Shown here piece after piece: positions 8,306-16,753 of a DNA stretch of 64,000 nucleotides (positions within the stretch are counted from its first letter, which is position 1; each line of letters begins with the position of its first letter). This DNA is from an uncultured Bacteroides sp. (GTDB taxonomy: Bacteria > Bacteroidota > Bacteroidia > Bacteroidales > Bacteroidaceae). Where the stretch lies: positions 2,976,001 to 3,040,000 of the forward strand of contig NZ_OY781099.1 of assembly GCF_963676325.1 (NCBI RefSeq). The letters are read 5' to 3'. A program made the translations under genes and the position numbers. The notes below the pieces were generated by a model. The model was not told the DNA's origin. It did no database searches and worked only from the letters and a program-made list of their open reading frames with translations.

Positions 8306-8737
8306 ATGAAACGTATTTTTATGATCAGCTTCGCCATTATGATGATGTTAGGAAGCTTTACAGGCAACGCACAAAACAACAAGAAACAAAATGCTCCTAA
8401 GGTTGCTGCACAGCAAATTGAAGTTTATTACTTTCACTTTACACGCAGATGTCCAACTTGTATGGCGGTAGAATCTGAATCCCAAAAGGATATAAGTGCT
8501 TTATACCCTGAACAGGCTAAAAAGGGACAAATTACTTTTAAGAGTTTCAACCTTGATGAAAAGAGCAGTGAAGCTATTGCAAAGAAATGTCAGGCATCCG
8601 GTCAGAGCCTTTTGGTGATAAGCGGTAAAAAGAGAACCGATCTTACTTCGGAAGGATTTATGTATGCCCGCAACAATCCCGACAAACTAAAGCAGAAAAT
8701 CAAATCAACCGTTGACCCTTTACTGGGTTCTAAATAA
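8306..8737 (+). CDS. ArsF-like secreted thioredoxin-related protein
   Basis: The 143-residue product has a signal peptide (MKRIFMISFAIMMMLGSFTG, cleavage near GNAQ) and a CPTC motif (Cys49-Cys52) after a beta strand IEVYYFHFTRR, so it is probably a periplasmic or membrane-anchored redox protein with a shortened thioredoxin-like fold. A second cysteine lies in AKKCQASGQ. Families named nitrophenyl-compound nitroreductase subunit ArsF have this size, motif and position before a CcdA-like permease. The link to aromatic arsenicals comes from that family and the operon, not from the sequence alone. It is 12 nt after the previous gene and 9 nt before the next. Confidence 0.8.
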   Translation: MKRIFMISFAIMMMLGSFTGNAQNNKKQNAPKVAAQQIEVYYFHFTRRCPTCMAVESESQKDISALYPEQAKKGQITFKSFNLDEKSSEAIAKKCQASGQSLLVISGKKRTDLTSEGFMYARNNPDKLKQKIKSTVDPLLGSK

Positions 8738-8746
8738 TTCACTAAG

Positions 8747-9448
8747 ATGGAGTTTCTTCAAAGTATTCTTGATAATTCACAGTACTCCTTTCTTACGGCA
8801 ATCATACTGGGACTGATGACCGCCATCAGCCCCTGCCCGCTGGCAACCAACATTACGGCTATAGGATTTATAAGTCGGGATATTGATAATAGCAAGCGAG
8901 TATTCCTGAACGGACTGGTCTACACACTGGGACGTGCAATAAGTTATACCCTTCTTGCCGTAATACTTTATTTCGGAGCCAATCAGATGAACGTGTCTAT
9001 GCTGTTTCAGGGATGGGGAGAAAAGATTCTTGGCCCATTGCTAATAGTCATCGGGCTGTTTATGCTGGATATAATAAAGATCAATTTCCCGGGGATCTCT
9101 AAACTGGCCGACAGAATTGGAGAAAACAGCAAAGGTAGTTACTGGAGCACACTTTTACTGGGAATGATCTTTGCCCTGGCATTTTGTCCTTATAGCGGAG
9201 TTCTCTACTTTGCTATGCTGATACCCATGACCATTTCAAGTGCAAGCGGATTGTATCTTCCGGTACTGTTTGCCATTGCAACAGGGCTGCCGGTTATAAT
9301 CTTCGCCTGGTTGCTGGCTTATGCTGTGGGCAATGTAGGCAAACTGTATAATCAGATAAAGACCTTTGAACTTTGGTTCAGACGTGTTGTTGCTGTGATC
9401 TTTATTCTTGCTGGTTTTTACTATGCAACTATTTTCTTTCTTAATTAG
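8747..9448 (+). CDS. CcdA/DsbD-like membrane protein, ArsG-type permease
   Basis: The 233-residue protein has about six transmembrane segments. It carries the CcdA-type paired features MTAISPCPLATNI near the start and LAFCPYSGVLYF in the middle, each with a Cys-Pro that could shuttle electrons across the membrane. Families of this type next to ArsF-like proteins are annotated as ArsG, an efflux permease for trivalent aminophenyl arsenicals. By fold it could equally pass reducing power to the periplasmic ArsF-like protein; the CP motifs favour that possibility being tested. It is in the arsenic operon, 9 nt after arsF-like and 11 nt before the ArsP-like gene. Confidence 0.82.
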   Translation: MEFLQSILDNSQYSFLTAIILGLMTAISPCPLATNITAIGFISRDIDNSKRVFLNGLVYTLGRAISYTLLAVILYFGANQMNVSMLFQGWGEKILGPLLIVIGLFMLDIIKINFPGISKLADRIGENSKGSYWSTLLLGMIFALAFCPYSGVLYFAMLIPMTISSASGLYLPVLFAIATGLPVIIFAWLLAYAVGNVGKLYNQIKTFELWFRRVVAVIFILAGFYYATIFFLN

Positions 9449-9459
9449 AAAACATAAGT

Positions 9460-10521
9460 ATGAAACGGAATTATTTTAGTGAAATCGCCACACAGATACT
9501 AGGAATGAACCGCAGGAATCTGATTGGGCTTCTGGCTTTACTGCCTGTGTGGTACCTTATATATTATAATCTTCAACCCGTAACCAACTGGATCATTGAT
9601 TCCGTAATCGGTATGCAGAAAGGAGATCACCTTACCGAGGCAATCCGCTTCTTTATATTTGAAGTACCAAAAGTGCTGATGCTTCTTGCACTGATTATCT
9701 TTGTCGTAGGCATTATCCGTACTTACTTTTCGGCAGAGCGTACGCGAAAGATGCTGGAAGGTAAATCTACCTTCACAGGCAACGTGCTGGCTTCGATGCT
9801 GGGAATAGTTACTCCTTTTTGCTCTTGCTCCGCCATCCCGTTGTTTCTGGGATTTGTGGAATCGGGCGTACCACTGGGTGTAACCTTCTCGTTTCTGATT
9901 GCCGCACCCATGATAAATGAAGTGGCAGTAATTCTGCTCTTCGGAATGTTTGGATGGAAGACTGCTCTTATCTATGTTATCACCGGACTAATCATTGCTA
10001 TTATTGCAGGATGGGTTATCGGCAAACTGAAGTTAGAGCATTGGGTGCAGGACTGGGTGTATCAAACTCAGATGGGCAATGCCGGAGATGATGAAAACAA
10101 ACTGACTTTCTCTGACCGCATTCGTTTTGGCTTTACCGGAGTAAAGGAGATTGTAGGCAAAGTATGGCTATATGTTGTTATAGGTATTGCCGTAGGTGCC
10201 GGAGCTCATGGTTATGTACCCGAGGACTTTATGGTATCTTTAATGGGTAAGTCTGCCTGGTATAGCATTCCTTTATCGGTTCTTATCGGGGTTCCGCTCT
10301 ATTCTAATGCAGCCGGAATAATACCGATTGTATCTGTATTGATTGAAAAAGGGGCGGCATTAGGAACCTCACTGGCATTTATGATGGCAGTTGTGGGGCT
10401 TTCTCTTCCTGAGATGATTATTCTTAAAAAAGTGCTCAAGCTTCCGCTTATACTTACATTTGTTGGAGTTGTGGCTACCGGGATTATGATTGTGGGATAT
10501 TTGTTCAACTTAATATTTTAA
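9460..10521 (+). CDS. arsP: ArsP-like permease (DUF318 family)
   Basis: The 353-residue protein has about eight to ten transmembrane helices and the family signature TPFCSCSAIPLFLGF (about residues 117-131), followed by GVPLGVTFSFLIAAPMINE. A repeat of the pattern occurs in the second half (GVPLYSNAAGIIPIV). Known members export trivalent organoarsenicals such as methylarsenite and trivalent roxarsone; other members move different ions or act in unknown ways. The Cys pair in FCSCS fits thiol-reactive substrates. Its place between ArsG-like and ArsC genes, 6 nt before arsC, supports an organoarsenical role. Confidence 0.85.
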   Translation: MKRNYFSEIATQILGMNRRNLIGLLALLPVWYLIYYNLQPVTNWIIDSVIGMQKGDHLTEAIRFFIFEVPKVLMLLALIIFVVGIIRTYFSAERTRKMLEGKSTFTGNVLASMLGIVTPFCSCSAIPLFLGFVESGVPLGVTFSFLIAAPMINEVAVILLFGMFGWKTALIYVITGLIIAIIAGWVIGKLKLEHWVQDWVYQTQMGNAGDDENKLTFSDRIRFGFTGVKEIVGKVWLYVVIGIAVGAGAHGYVPEDFMVSLMGKSAWYSIPLSVLIGVPLYSNAAGIIPIVSVLIEKGAALGTSLAFMMAVVGLSLPEMIILKKVLKLPLILTFVGVVATGIMIVGYLFNLIF

Positions 10522-10527
10522 ACTGTT

Positions 10528-10944
10528 ATGAAGATATTAATATTGTGTACAGGAAACAGCTGCCGTAGTCAGATGGCTCACGGCTGGCTTCAATCGTTCG
10601 ATAAATCATTGGATGTGCATTCTGCAGGAACAGAACCTGCATCGAGAGTAAACTCAAAAGCTGTAAAGGTGATGGCGGAAGCCGGAATAGACATCAGCAG
10701 CCACTTCCCTAAAAGTGTGAATCAATATCTGGATCAGGAATGGGATTATGTGATTACGGTATGCGGAGGCGCAAACGAAAGCTGTCCCGTATTCAGCGGA
10801 AAAGTACAGCACAGACTCCACATTGGTTTTGATGATCCGTCTCACGCTACAGGAACAGATGAATTTATCTGGAGCGAGTTTATCCGTGTGCGCGACGAGA
10901 TAAAAAGAGGTTTCTATCAGTTTTATATCAACGAAATTTATTGA
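10528..10944 (+). CDS. arsC: arsenate reductase, low-molecular-weight phosphatase type
   Basis: The 138-residue protein has the LMW-PTP P-loop CTGNSCRSQ with nucleophile Cys7 and Cys12, and the redox pair Cys79 and Cys86 (VCGGANESC) with the 7-residue spacing of the thioredoxin-coupled enzymes. The Asp of the D-P loop is in GFDDPSHATG. It reduces arsenate to arsenite through a three-cysteine relay, and the small CSKC protein upstream is a possible partner. The C-terminus matches the family length. It is 6 nt after the ArsP-like gene and 15 nt before acr3, so enzyme and arsenite exporter are co-translated neighbours. Confidence 0.94.
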   Translation: MKILILCTGNSCRSQMAHGWLQSFDKSLDVHSAGTEPASRVNSKAVKVMAEAGIDISSHFPKSVNQYLDQEWDYVITVCGGANESCPVFSGKVQHRLHIGFDDPSHATGTDEFIWSEFIRVRDEIKRGFYQFYINEIY

Positions 10945-10959
10945 ATTCAAGTTTCTAGT

Positions 10960-12003
10960 ATGAAAACAAAACTAAAGTTTCTTGACCGATACCTTACGCT
11001 ATGGATATTCCTTGCAATGTTTATCGGAGTATTTATCGGCTACATCAATCCTGGAATAACAGACTTCTGGAGTCAGTTTGAATCGGGAACCACCAATATC
11101 CCTCTGGCCATTGGTCTGATTGTGATGATGTATCCTCCCCTTGCCAAAGTAAAGTATGAAGAGTTGGGTAAAGTATTCTCTGATAAGAAGATACTTACAA
11201 TATCTCTGCTTCTGAACTGGATTGTGGGCCCCATACTGATGTTTGCTTTGGGTATTCTGTTTCTGCAGAATTATCCCGAATACATGTATGGCATCATAAT
11301 GATTGGTCTGGCGCGTTGCATTGCTATGGTGCTGGTATGGAACCATCTGGCTAAAGGAAGCTCGGAATATGCAGCCGGACTGGTTGCCTTAAACAGTATT
11401 TTCCAGGTGTTGTTCTTCTCGTTCTACGCCTATATTTTTATTGCTGTGCTGCCGGGATGGTTCGGATTGCCTACAACAAATGCAGTGGCAAACATAACAA
11501 TCGGCGAGATTGCCCACAGCGTATTTATCTATCTTGGAATCCCCTTCATTGCAGGCTTCTTATCAAGATTCATACTTATACGCATAAAAAGCAACGAGTG
11601 GTATTACACTAAATTTATTCCAAGAATAAGTCCGTTAACACTCATTGCATTGCTGTTTACCATCATAGTGATGTTCTCATACAAAGGAGAATACATTGTA
11701 AAACTACCTCTTGATGTGTTACTCATAGCAGTTCCGCTGATAGCTTATTTTGCTATCATGTTCTTTTTCTCGTTCTGGATTACAAAAAGATCGGGAGCCG
11801 ATTATGAGAAAACCGCTTCGGTGGCTTTTACTGCTACGGGAAATAACTTTGAATTGGCCATTGCTGTTGCGATTGCTGTATTTGGAATCAATTCCGGAGT
11901 GGCATTCGCAGCCGTTATCGGGCCACTGATTGAGGTTCCGGTGCTTATTATTCTGGTAAAGTTTGCCTTGAAACAGCAATCCCGATTTATAAAAAAGGCA
12001 TAG
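10960..12003 (+). CDS. acr3: Acr3-family arsenite efflux permease
   Basis: The 347-residue protein has ten predicted transmembrane segments typical of the Acr3 branch of the bile/arsenite/riboflavin transporter superfamily. Landmarks are LIVMMYPPLAKVKYEEL, GLARCIAMVLVWN with the conserved Cys near residue 119, and TATGNNFELAIAVAIAVFG with the conserved family block. It exports arsenite made by ArsC, driven by the proton motive force. It ends the operon; the inverted repeat cluster starting at 12081 follows and may end transcription. No arsA ATPase, ArsM or ArsI gene is present in the operon. Confidence 0.94.
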   Translation: MKTKLKFLDRYLTLWIFLAMFIGVFIGYINPGITDFWSQFESGTTNIPLAIGLIVMMYPPLAKVKYEELGKVFSDKKILTISLLLNWIVGPILMFALGILFLQNYPEYMYGIIMIGLARCIAMVLVWNHLAKGSSEYAAGLVALNSIFQVLFFSFYAYIFIAVLPGWFGLPTTNAVANITIGEIAHSVFIYLGIPFIAGFLSRFILIRIKSNEWYYTKFIPRISPLTLIALLFTIIVMFSYKGEYIVKLPLDVLLIAVPLIAYFAIMFFFSFWITKRSGADYEKTASVAFTATGNNFELAIAVAIAVFGINSGVAFAAVIGPLIEVPVLIILVKFALKQQSRFIKKA

Positions 12004-12080
12004 TTCTTACTGCTTTTACGAAAACTATAGCTAGCTGATTATAAATCACTAAGGATTATTTCTACAAGCAAACCTTTTAT

Positions 12081-12181
12081 ATTTTCATTGAGACCCGGGT
12101 GTAAACCTATTTTAGACCCGGGTGTAAATAGCATTAAGACCCGGGTCTAAAGTTACTTTACACCCGGGTCTTAATGAAAAT
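12081..12181. repeat. nested palindrome cluster A (four ACCCGGGT-centred units)
   Basis: Four units share the ACCCGGGT palindrome: AGACCCGGGTGTAAA at 12091 and 12114, AGACCCGGGTCTAAA at 12137, and the inverted TTTACACCCGGGTCT from 12157. The outer arms 12081-12105 and 12157-12181 are reverse complements with one mismatch over 25 bases. Several alternative hairpins are possible. It lies between convergent acr3 and tilS and may act as a bidirectional terminator, although neither strand has a good U-run. Confidence 0.85.
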
Positions 12182-12216
12182 ATATCTAGTTTTTAAAATA
12201 CTAGCCTTGGAATTTT

Positions 12217-13500
12217 CTAAATCAAGCGTAATAACAGAACATTCTTAGTATCCTTATCAATCCGGAAACGGTTATCAGTCCGCTCTCCTACCAGCCACAC
12301 AATCTGCTCGCCGGAGCATAACACATACATGTTTTCTTTTTCAAGGATAGAGAATTTCGCATCGGTCAGGTAATCGCTCACATTCTTTTTGCCCTTCATT
12401 CCAAAGGGTACAAATTTATCGCCCGCCTTCCATTTGCGAAGAGTAAACGGATTATTTATTTTATCGGCATCAAAGCACGCTGTCTTCTTGTCTCGTGGAA
12501 TCACAAATTCTGTTGTGTACGGAAATCTTTCTTCTTTGATAACCGGTTTATCCTCTGTCTCAGCAGCTTGCAAAGATACATCCTTTATCAGCAAATGAGT
12601 ACGATCTCTCACCACCATCCAGGAAGAGGAAAAGAATCTCCGTCCGGATTGTCTGTCGAGACTAAGAAAAATATCATCTGCCTGCGCAGAGTTAAAGCCC
12701 AGTGGGTATAGAATCTCAAAAAGCAGCGCACGAGGCGAAGGTTCTGCCAGTAGTTTTTCTATAGAAATGCCCTCTTCAGTTAGCACTCTCTCCTTTCCTT
12801 CCTCAATTACTTTATTGTAAATAACAGAAGCATCCAGAAGATGGGAAGCGGTTGAAAAGAGGCTCGACTTGATTGACGGGTTTATAGTTTCCATCATTGG
12901 AAGAAGGTTCAGGCGAATCTTGTTACGCGTATATTCATCCTGCAGATTGGTGCTGTCGGTTACATAGTCTTGCTCCATCCCTTTCAGATACGCAAGAATA
13001 TCTTCCCGGCTCACAGTCAGCAACGGACGAACAACATGATTGTTCTTCGGATGAATCCCCGTCAGTCCGTTTATTCCTGTTCCACGAATCAGGTTTAGCA
13101 AAAGAGTTTCCACGCTATCATCCCTATGATGAGCCACGGCTATCACATCGGCATTCTGCTCTTTCCGCAATTTCTCAAACCAATCATACCTAAGCTCCCG
13201 GGCTGCCATTTCAATGGAAACCTGATGCTGGGCTGCATAACCGCTGGTATCAAAATGAATTACATGAAGAGGAACATTCATTTTCTTGCAAAGCCGGCGG
13301 ACAAAAGATTCATCCCTTTCCGACTCCTCGCCTCGTAAATGAAAGTTACAATGAGCAGCTTCGCAGGTATAGCCCAGATATACCATCACACGGAGCAAAG
13401 CAACCGAATCGGCGCCTCCACTTAATGCAATCAGGACCTTATCTTTCAGTCCGAAAAGCTTTTCTTTTTCAATATATTGGGCAATCTGAAGATGAAACAT
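12217..13500 (-). CDS. tilS: tRNA(Ile)-lysidine synthetase
   Basis: The PP-loop ATPase motif LIALSGGADSVALL lies about 26 residues from the start, followed by AHCNFHLRGEESERDE, HHRDDSVETLLLNLIRGTGINGL and RPLL, all diagnostic of TilS, with the C-terminal tRNA-binding domains behind (FTLRKWKAGDKFVPFGMKGKKNVSDYL). It changes C34 of the CAU-anticodon isoleucine tRNA to lysidine and is essential in most bacteria. The frame extends upstream to an ATG at 13545, but a perfect -7 box (13512-13505) falls inside that extension. The start at 13500 (MFHLQIAQYIEKEKLFG, 428 residues) matches the usual family start. That leaves almost no leader, so the mRNA may be leaderless. Confidence 0.93.
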   Translation of the reverse strand: MFHLQIAQYIEKEKLFGLKDKVLIALSGGADSVALLRVMVYLGYTCEAAHCNFHLRGEESERDESFVRRLCKKMNVPLHVIHFDTSGYAAQHQVSIEMAARELRYDWFEKLRKEQNADVIAVAHHRDDSVETLLLNLIRGTGINGLTGIHPKNNHVVRPLLTVSREDILAYLKGMEQDYVTDSTNLQDEYTRNKIRLNLLPMMETINPSIKSSLFSTASHLLDASVIYNKVIEEGKERVLTEEGISIEKLLAEPSPRALLFEILYPLGFNSAQADDIFLSLDRQSGRRFFSSSWMVVRDRTHLLIKDVSLQAAETEDKPVIKEERFPYTTEFVIPRDKKTACFDADKINNPFTLRKWKAGDKFVPFGMKGKKNVSDYLTDAKFSILEKENMYVLCSGEQIVWLVGERTDNRFRIDKDTKNVLLLRLI

Positions 13501-13504
13501 ATTA

Positions 13505-13512
13505 CAAAGGTA
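13505..13512 (-). promoter_or_regulatory. -7 promoter element of tilS
   Basis: TACCTTTG on the minus strand fits TAnnTTTG and ends only 4 nt before the ATG at 13500. The transcription start expected a few bases downstream would fall at or near the start codon. Confidence 0.55.
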
Positions 13513-13567
13513 AGAGTTTTCAGGAAGAATGTGCTCTGCTTTCATTATTTAAAAACATTCTAAATAA

Positions 13568-13599
13568 TTTGTCCACTTGGGGATTATACTTTATCTTTG
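13568..13599 (+). promoter_or_regulatory. promoter of feoAB
   Basis: TTTG at 13568-13571 and TATCTTTG at 13592-13599 are separated by 20 bases, matching the Bacteroidetes TTTG/TAnnTTTG promoter. The -7 box ends 18 nt before the ATG at 13618. No clear Fur box was recognised. Confidence 0.75.
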
Positions 13600-13617
13600 C
13601 ATAAAATAATGTGAAGT

Positions 13618-16104
13618 ATGCGTTTATCCGAACTAAAAACAGGCGAAAGAGGCGTAATAGTAAAGGTTTTAGGCCACGGTGGATTCCGCAAAAGAATTGT
13701 GGAAATGGGATTCATCAAAGGTAAAGTGGTCGAAGTTCTCCTTAATGCTCCTCTTAAAGATCCTATCAAATATAAAATTCTTGGATATGAGATCTCTCTC
13801 CGCAGAAAAGAAGCGGAGATGATTGAGATTATCAGCGAACTAGAAGTTGCTGAACAAAAGAATTCGTCACCCGATTATCATGGTTCCATCAACGTAGAAA
13901 GTCCTCTGAAAGAGGAAGAACTTAAAGCAATTGCTTTAGGAAAGCGCAGAACTATCAATGTTGCACTGGTGGGAAATCCCAATTGCGGAAAGACTTCTTT
14001 GTTCAATCTGGCATCGGGTGCCCACGAACATGTGGGAAACTACAGTGGCGTAACGGTGGATGCAAAGGAAGGATTCTTTGATTTCCAGGGTTACCGGTTC
14101 AAGATTGTGGATCTTCCGGGAACTTATTCCCTTTCAGCATATACTCCCGAGGAGATCTATGTGCGCAGACACATCATTGATGAAACTCCCGATGTAATAA
14201 TAAACGTGGTAGATGCTTCAAACCTGGAGCGCAATCTTTATCTCACCACCCAGCTAATTGATATGAACGTGCGGATGGTCATTGCGCTAAACATGTACGA
14301 CGCCCTGGAAGCCAGCGGAAACAAGTTGGATTACAGATTATTAAGCAAGCTGTTCGGTGTGCCAATGGTTCCCACTGTCTGCAAAAAGAATCTGGGCATT
14401 GAGCATCTGTTTCACTTAGTGATTAATCTATACGAAGGAGCGGATTTCTTCGACAAGAATGGTGAGATTAATAAAGAAGTTTTGCAGGAACTGCAGGACT
14501 GGCATCGCGCCAATGTAAACGAGGATGAGCACGAAGATCACATGGAAGAATATGTTAAGGCAGACAAGCCCCGACAAAAGACTTATCGTCATATTCACAT
14601 CAACCACGGACCTGATCTGGAGAAAGCTATAGAGGATGTAAAAACGGAGATTTCTAAGAATGAAGAGATTAGGCACCTTTATTCTACTCGTTATCTTTCC
14701 ATAAAACTGTTGGAAAACGATAAAGACGCAGAGAACATTATCCGCTCTCTTCCTAACAGTGCTGGCATCTTTGCCGTGAGGGAGAAAGCAGCCAAGCGGA
14801 TTCAGGTTTCCATGAATGAGGATAGTGAATCGGCCATTACGGATGCAAAGTATGGTTTCATCTCGGGAGCACTGAAAGAGACATACATAGATTACCATTT
14901 GGAACAGCAACAAATGACCAAAGTGCTCGATTCCATTGTTACACATAAAATATGGGGCTATCCAATCTTCATCTTGTTTATGTGGATTATGTTTCAGGGA
15001 ACATTCTCTCTGGGGCAATATCCAATGGATGCAATAGCCTGGCTGGTGGATATACTGAGGCATTTTGTTGAAAATACAATGACCGCAGGACCATTAAAGG
15101 ATATGCTTATTGACGGAATTATAGGTGGAGTTGGCGGCGTTATTGTATTCCTGCCCAACATTCTGCTTCTATACTTCTTCATCTCTTTGATGGAAGATTC
15201 CGGATACATGGCCCGTGCAGCATTTATCATGGATAAGATTATGCATAAAATGGGACTTCACGGAAAATCCTTCATTCCATTGGTTATGGGATTTGGATGT
15301 AACGTACCTGCAATCCTGGCCTCCCGGACAATCGAGAACAGAAAAAGCCGGCTAATCACCATGCTTGTGAATCCATTGATGAGTTGCAGTGCGCGCTTAC
15401 CTATTTACCTGCTGCTGGTTGGAGCATTCTTCCCCGGTAATGCCAGTTTGATACTATTATCAATTTATGTAATAGGAATACTTTTGGCTGTGATAATGGC
15501 AAGATTGTTTAGCAAAGTGCTGATTAAAGGTGAAGATACCCCTTTTGTAATGGAGCTTCCTCCCTACCGTATGCCAACAATGAAAGCCATCACGCGTCAT
15601 ACCTGGGAAAAGGGACAGCAATATATCAGAAAAATGGGAGGAGTGATAATGATCGCTTCAATCATTATCTGGTTCTTAGGATACTATCCAAATCATAATG
15701 GTTACAAAACAGTATCAGAGCAACAGGAGAATTCCTACATCGGACAGATTGGTAAAGCCATTGAACCGGCCTTAAAGCCAATGGGATTTGACTGGAAACT
15801 AGGAATCGGACTAATTTCGGGTGTGGGAGCAAAAGAATTAGTGGTCAGCACACTTGGCGTTCTTTATACAAATGATGCAGGAGCCAATAAGACAACCCTT
15901 GCACAACGTATACCTATTACGCCGCTTGCCGCCTTCAGCTTTATGCTCTTTGTTCTTATCTATTTCCCTTGCATTGCCACGCTTGCCGCCATTAAGCAAG
16001 AGTCCGGCAGTTGGAAATGGGCCGCTTTTGCAGCGCTGTACACCACCGCGCTGGCTTGGATAATCGCATTTAGTTTTTATCAAATAGGAAGTTTATTATC
16101 ATGA
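13618..16104 (+). CDS. feoB: fused FeoA-FeoB ferrous iron transporter
   Basis: The 828-residue protein joins a FeoA SH3-like domain (about 1-75; MRLSELKTGERGVIVKVLGHGG) to FeoB. The G domain has the P-loop GNPNCGKT (118-125), a switch with DLPGTYSLSAYTPEE (about 165-180) and the NxxD-like base motif ALNMYD. The transmembrane part (about 440-828) carries the two Gate domains, including MGFGCNVPAI and MSCSARLPIYLLL, whose cysteines line the transport path in homologues. It imports Fe(II) across the inner membrane. The FeoA-FeoB fusion is typical of Bacteroidetes. Its stop codon overlaps the next start (ATGA), so the small Cys-rich partner is translationally coupled. Confidence 0.96.
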   Translation: MRLSELKTGERGVIVKVLGHGGFRKRIVEMGFIKGKVVEVLLNAPLKDPIKYKILGYEISLRRKEAEMIEIISELEVAEQKNSSPDYHGSINVESPLKEEELKAIALGKRRTINVALVGNPNCGKTSLFNLASGAHEHVGNYSGVTVDAKEGFFDFQGYRFKIVDLPGTYSLSAYTPEEIYVRRHIIDETPDVIINVVDASNLERNLYLTTQLIDMNVRMVIALNMYDALEASGNKLDYRLLSKLFGVPMVPTVCKKNLGIEHLFHLVINLYEGADFFDKNGEINKEVLQELQDWHRANVNEDEHEDHMEEYVKADKPRQKTYRHIHINHGPDLEKAIEDVKTEISKNEEIRHLYSTRYLSIKLLENDKDAENIIRSLPNSAGIFAVREKAAKRIQVSMNEDSESAITDAKYGFISGALKETYIDYHLEQQQMTKVLDSIVTHKIWGYPIFILFMWIMFQGTFSLGQYPMDAIAWLVDILRHFVENTMTAGPLKDMLIDGIIGGVGGVIVFLPNILLLYFFISLMEDSGYMARAAFIMDKIMHKMGLHGKSFIPLVMGFGCNVPAILASRTIENRKSRLITMLVNPLMSCSARLPIYLLLVGAFFPGNASLILLSIYVIGILLAVIMARLFSKVLIKGEDTPFVMELPPYRMPTMKAITRHTWEKGQQYIRKMGGVIMIASIIIWFLGYYPNHNGYKTVSEQQENSYIGQIGKAIEPALKPMGFDWKLGIGLISGVGAKELVVSTLGVLYTNDAGANKTTLAQRIPITPLAAFSFMLFVLIYFPCIATLAAIKQESGSWKWAAFAALYTTALAWIIAFSFYQIGSLLS

Positions 16105-16313
16105 GCCTACAAGAATTAATCGTTTCGGCCATTGTTTTCTTCTGCGTATTCTACGTAGGAAACAGAATCGTACTTTTTTTCAGAAATGCAAATAAAAATG
16201 ATAATCCCTGTTCAAGCTGCACAAGTGGCTGTGAATTAAGGGATATGATGGAAAAGAAGAAGCAAGAATGCAGAGAAACGAAGAAAGAAAACAAAAAAAG
16301 TTGCTGTGGATAA
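16101..16313 (+). CDS. FeoB-associated small Cys-rich membrane protein
   Basis: The 70-residue protein has one N-terminal transmembrane helix (LIVSAIVFFCVFYVGNRIVLF), then a cytoplasmic tail with CSSCTSGC, a further Cys in KKKQECRETK and a terminal SCCG. It overlaps feoB by 4 nt, the arrangement seen for FeoB-associated Cys-rich proteins that replace FeoC in many anaerobes. The cysteines may bind iron or an Fe-S cluster to sense or deliver iron; this is inferred from the family. Confidence 0.87.
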   Translation: MSLQELIVSAIVFFCVFYVGNRIVLFFRNANKNDNPCSSCTSGCELRDMMEKKKQECRETKKENKKSCCG

Positions 16314-16334
16314 GCAAAATTTATAGCCGGTATA

Positions 16335-16365
16335 TTTGGAATTTTAGAAATATGTATTACCTTTG
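16335..16365 (+). promoter_or_regulatory. promoter of tRNA-Cys
   Basis: TTTG at 16335-16338, a 19-base spacer and TACCTTTG at 16358-16365 form a full consensus promoter 20 nt before the tRNA. The -33 element is part of TATATTTG, which itself fits the -7 consensus. Confidence 0.75.
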
Positions 16366-16385
16366 CACTCGCTAAAACGAAATAA

Positions 16386-16456
16386 GGTCTCTTGGCCGAG
16401 TGGCTAGGCACCGGTCTGCAAAACCGTCTACGGCGGTTCGAATCCGCCAGAGACCT
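16386..16456 (+). tRNA. tRNA-Cys (anticodon GCA)
   Basis: The acceptor stem GGTCTCT pairs with AGAGACC, with discriminator T. The D arm is GGCCGAGTGGCTAGGC-like, the anticodon arm CGGTCTGCAAAACCG carries GCA, and the T arm is GGCGGTTCGAATCCGCC. The length is 71 nt with no encoded CCA. It has its own promoter and terminator. Confidence 0.97.
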
Positions 16457-16466
16457 CGAAAAGTGG

Positions 16467-16500
16467 AAAAAGCTCCAATCAGAAATGGTTGGAGCTTTTT
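16467..16500 (+). terminator. intrinsic terminator after tRNA-Cys
   Basis: AAAAAGCTCCAA (16467-16478) pairs perfectly with TTGGAGCTTTTT (16489-16500) over a 10-base loop, ending in a T-run. It starts 11 nt after the mature tRNA end. Confidence 0.85.
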
Positions 16501-16712
16501 ATTATTTATATGATTATTAAATGATTACAAAATCATATAACTCACCGATTAACTACAAGACTTTGGAATAATTAAAATTTTGCAGCATTAGAAACCACGA
16601 GCAAACTTTCAATTTGATAACAATTACACATTAAAATACAGCAACAACACCAAACTAAACAAGTAAACTTAAAATATAAAGCCACAAAATTGACAATATG
16701 ATTATTTATTTC

Positions 16713-16720
16713 TATCTTTG
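16713..16720 (+). promoter_or_regulatory. -7 promoter element of the glutamine synthetase gene
   Basis: TATCTTTG with TTG at 16690-16692 and a 20-base spacer. It is 33 nt before the ATG. The rest of 16501-16753 is AT-rich and contains no other recognisable feature. Confidence 0.7.
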
Positions 16721-16753
16721 ATTATTATCAACCTTAAATAATCAACTGAAGAT

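Noticed and set aside
12081..12181. CRISPR array
   Set aside because: Repeats are palindromic, only about 15 bases, irregularly spaced and in both orientations; no cas genes are present.
13546..13617. Fur box upstream of feoAB
   Set aside because: No convincing 19-bp inverted repeat of the Fur type could be found in the short gap.
14428..15063. 211-codon frame antisense to feoAB
   Set aside because: It is fully inside a clear GTPase/transporter gene, has no signals of its own and shows no known domain.
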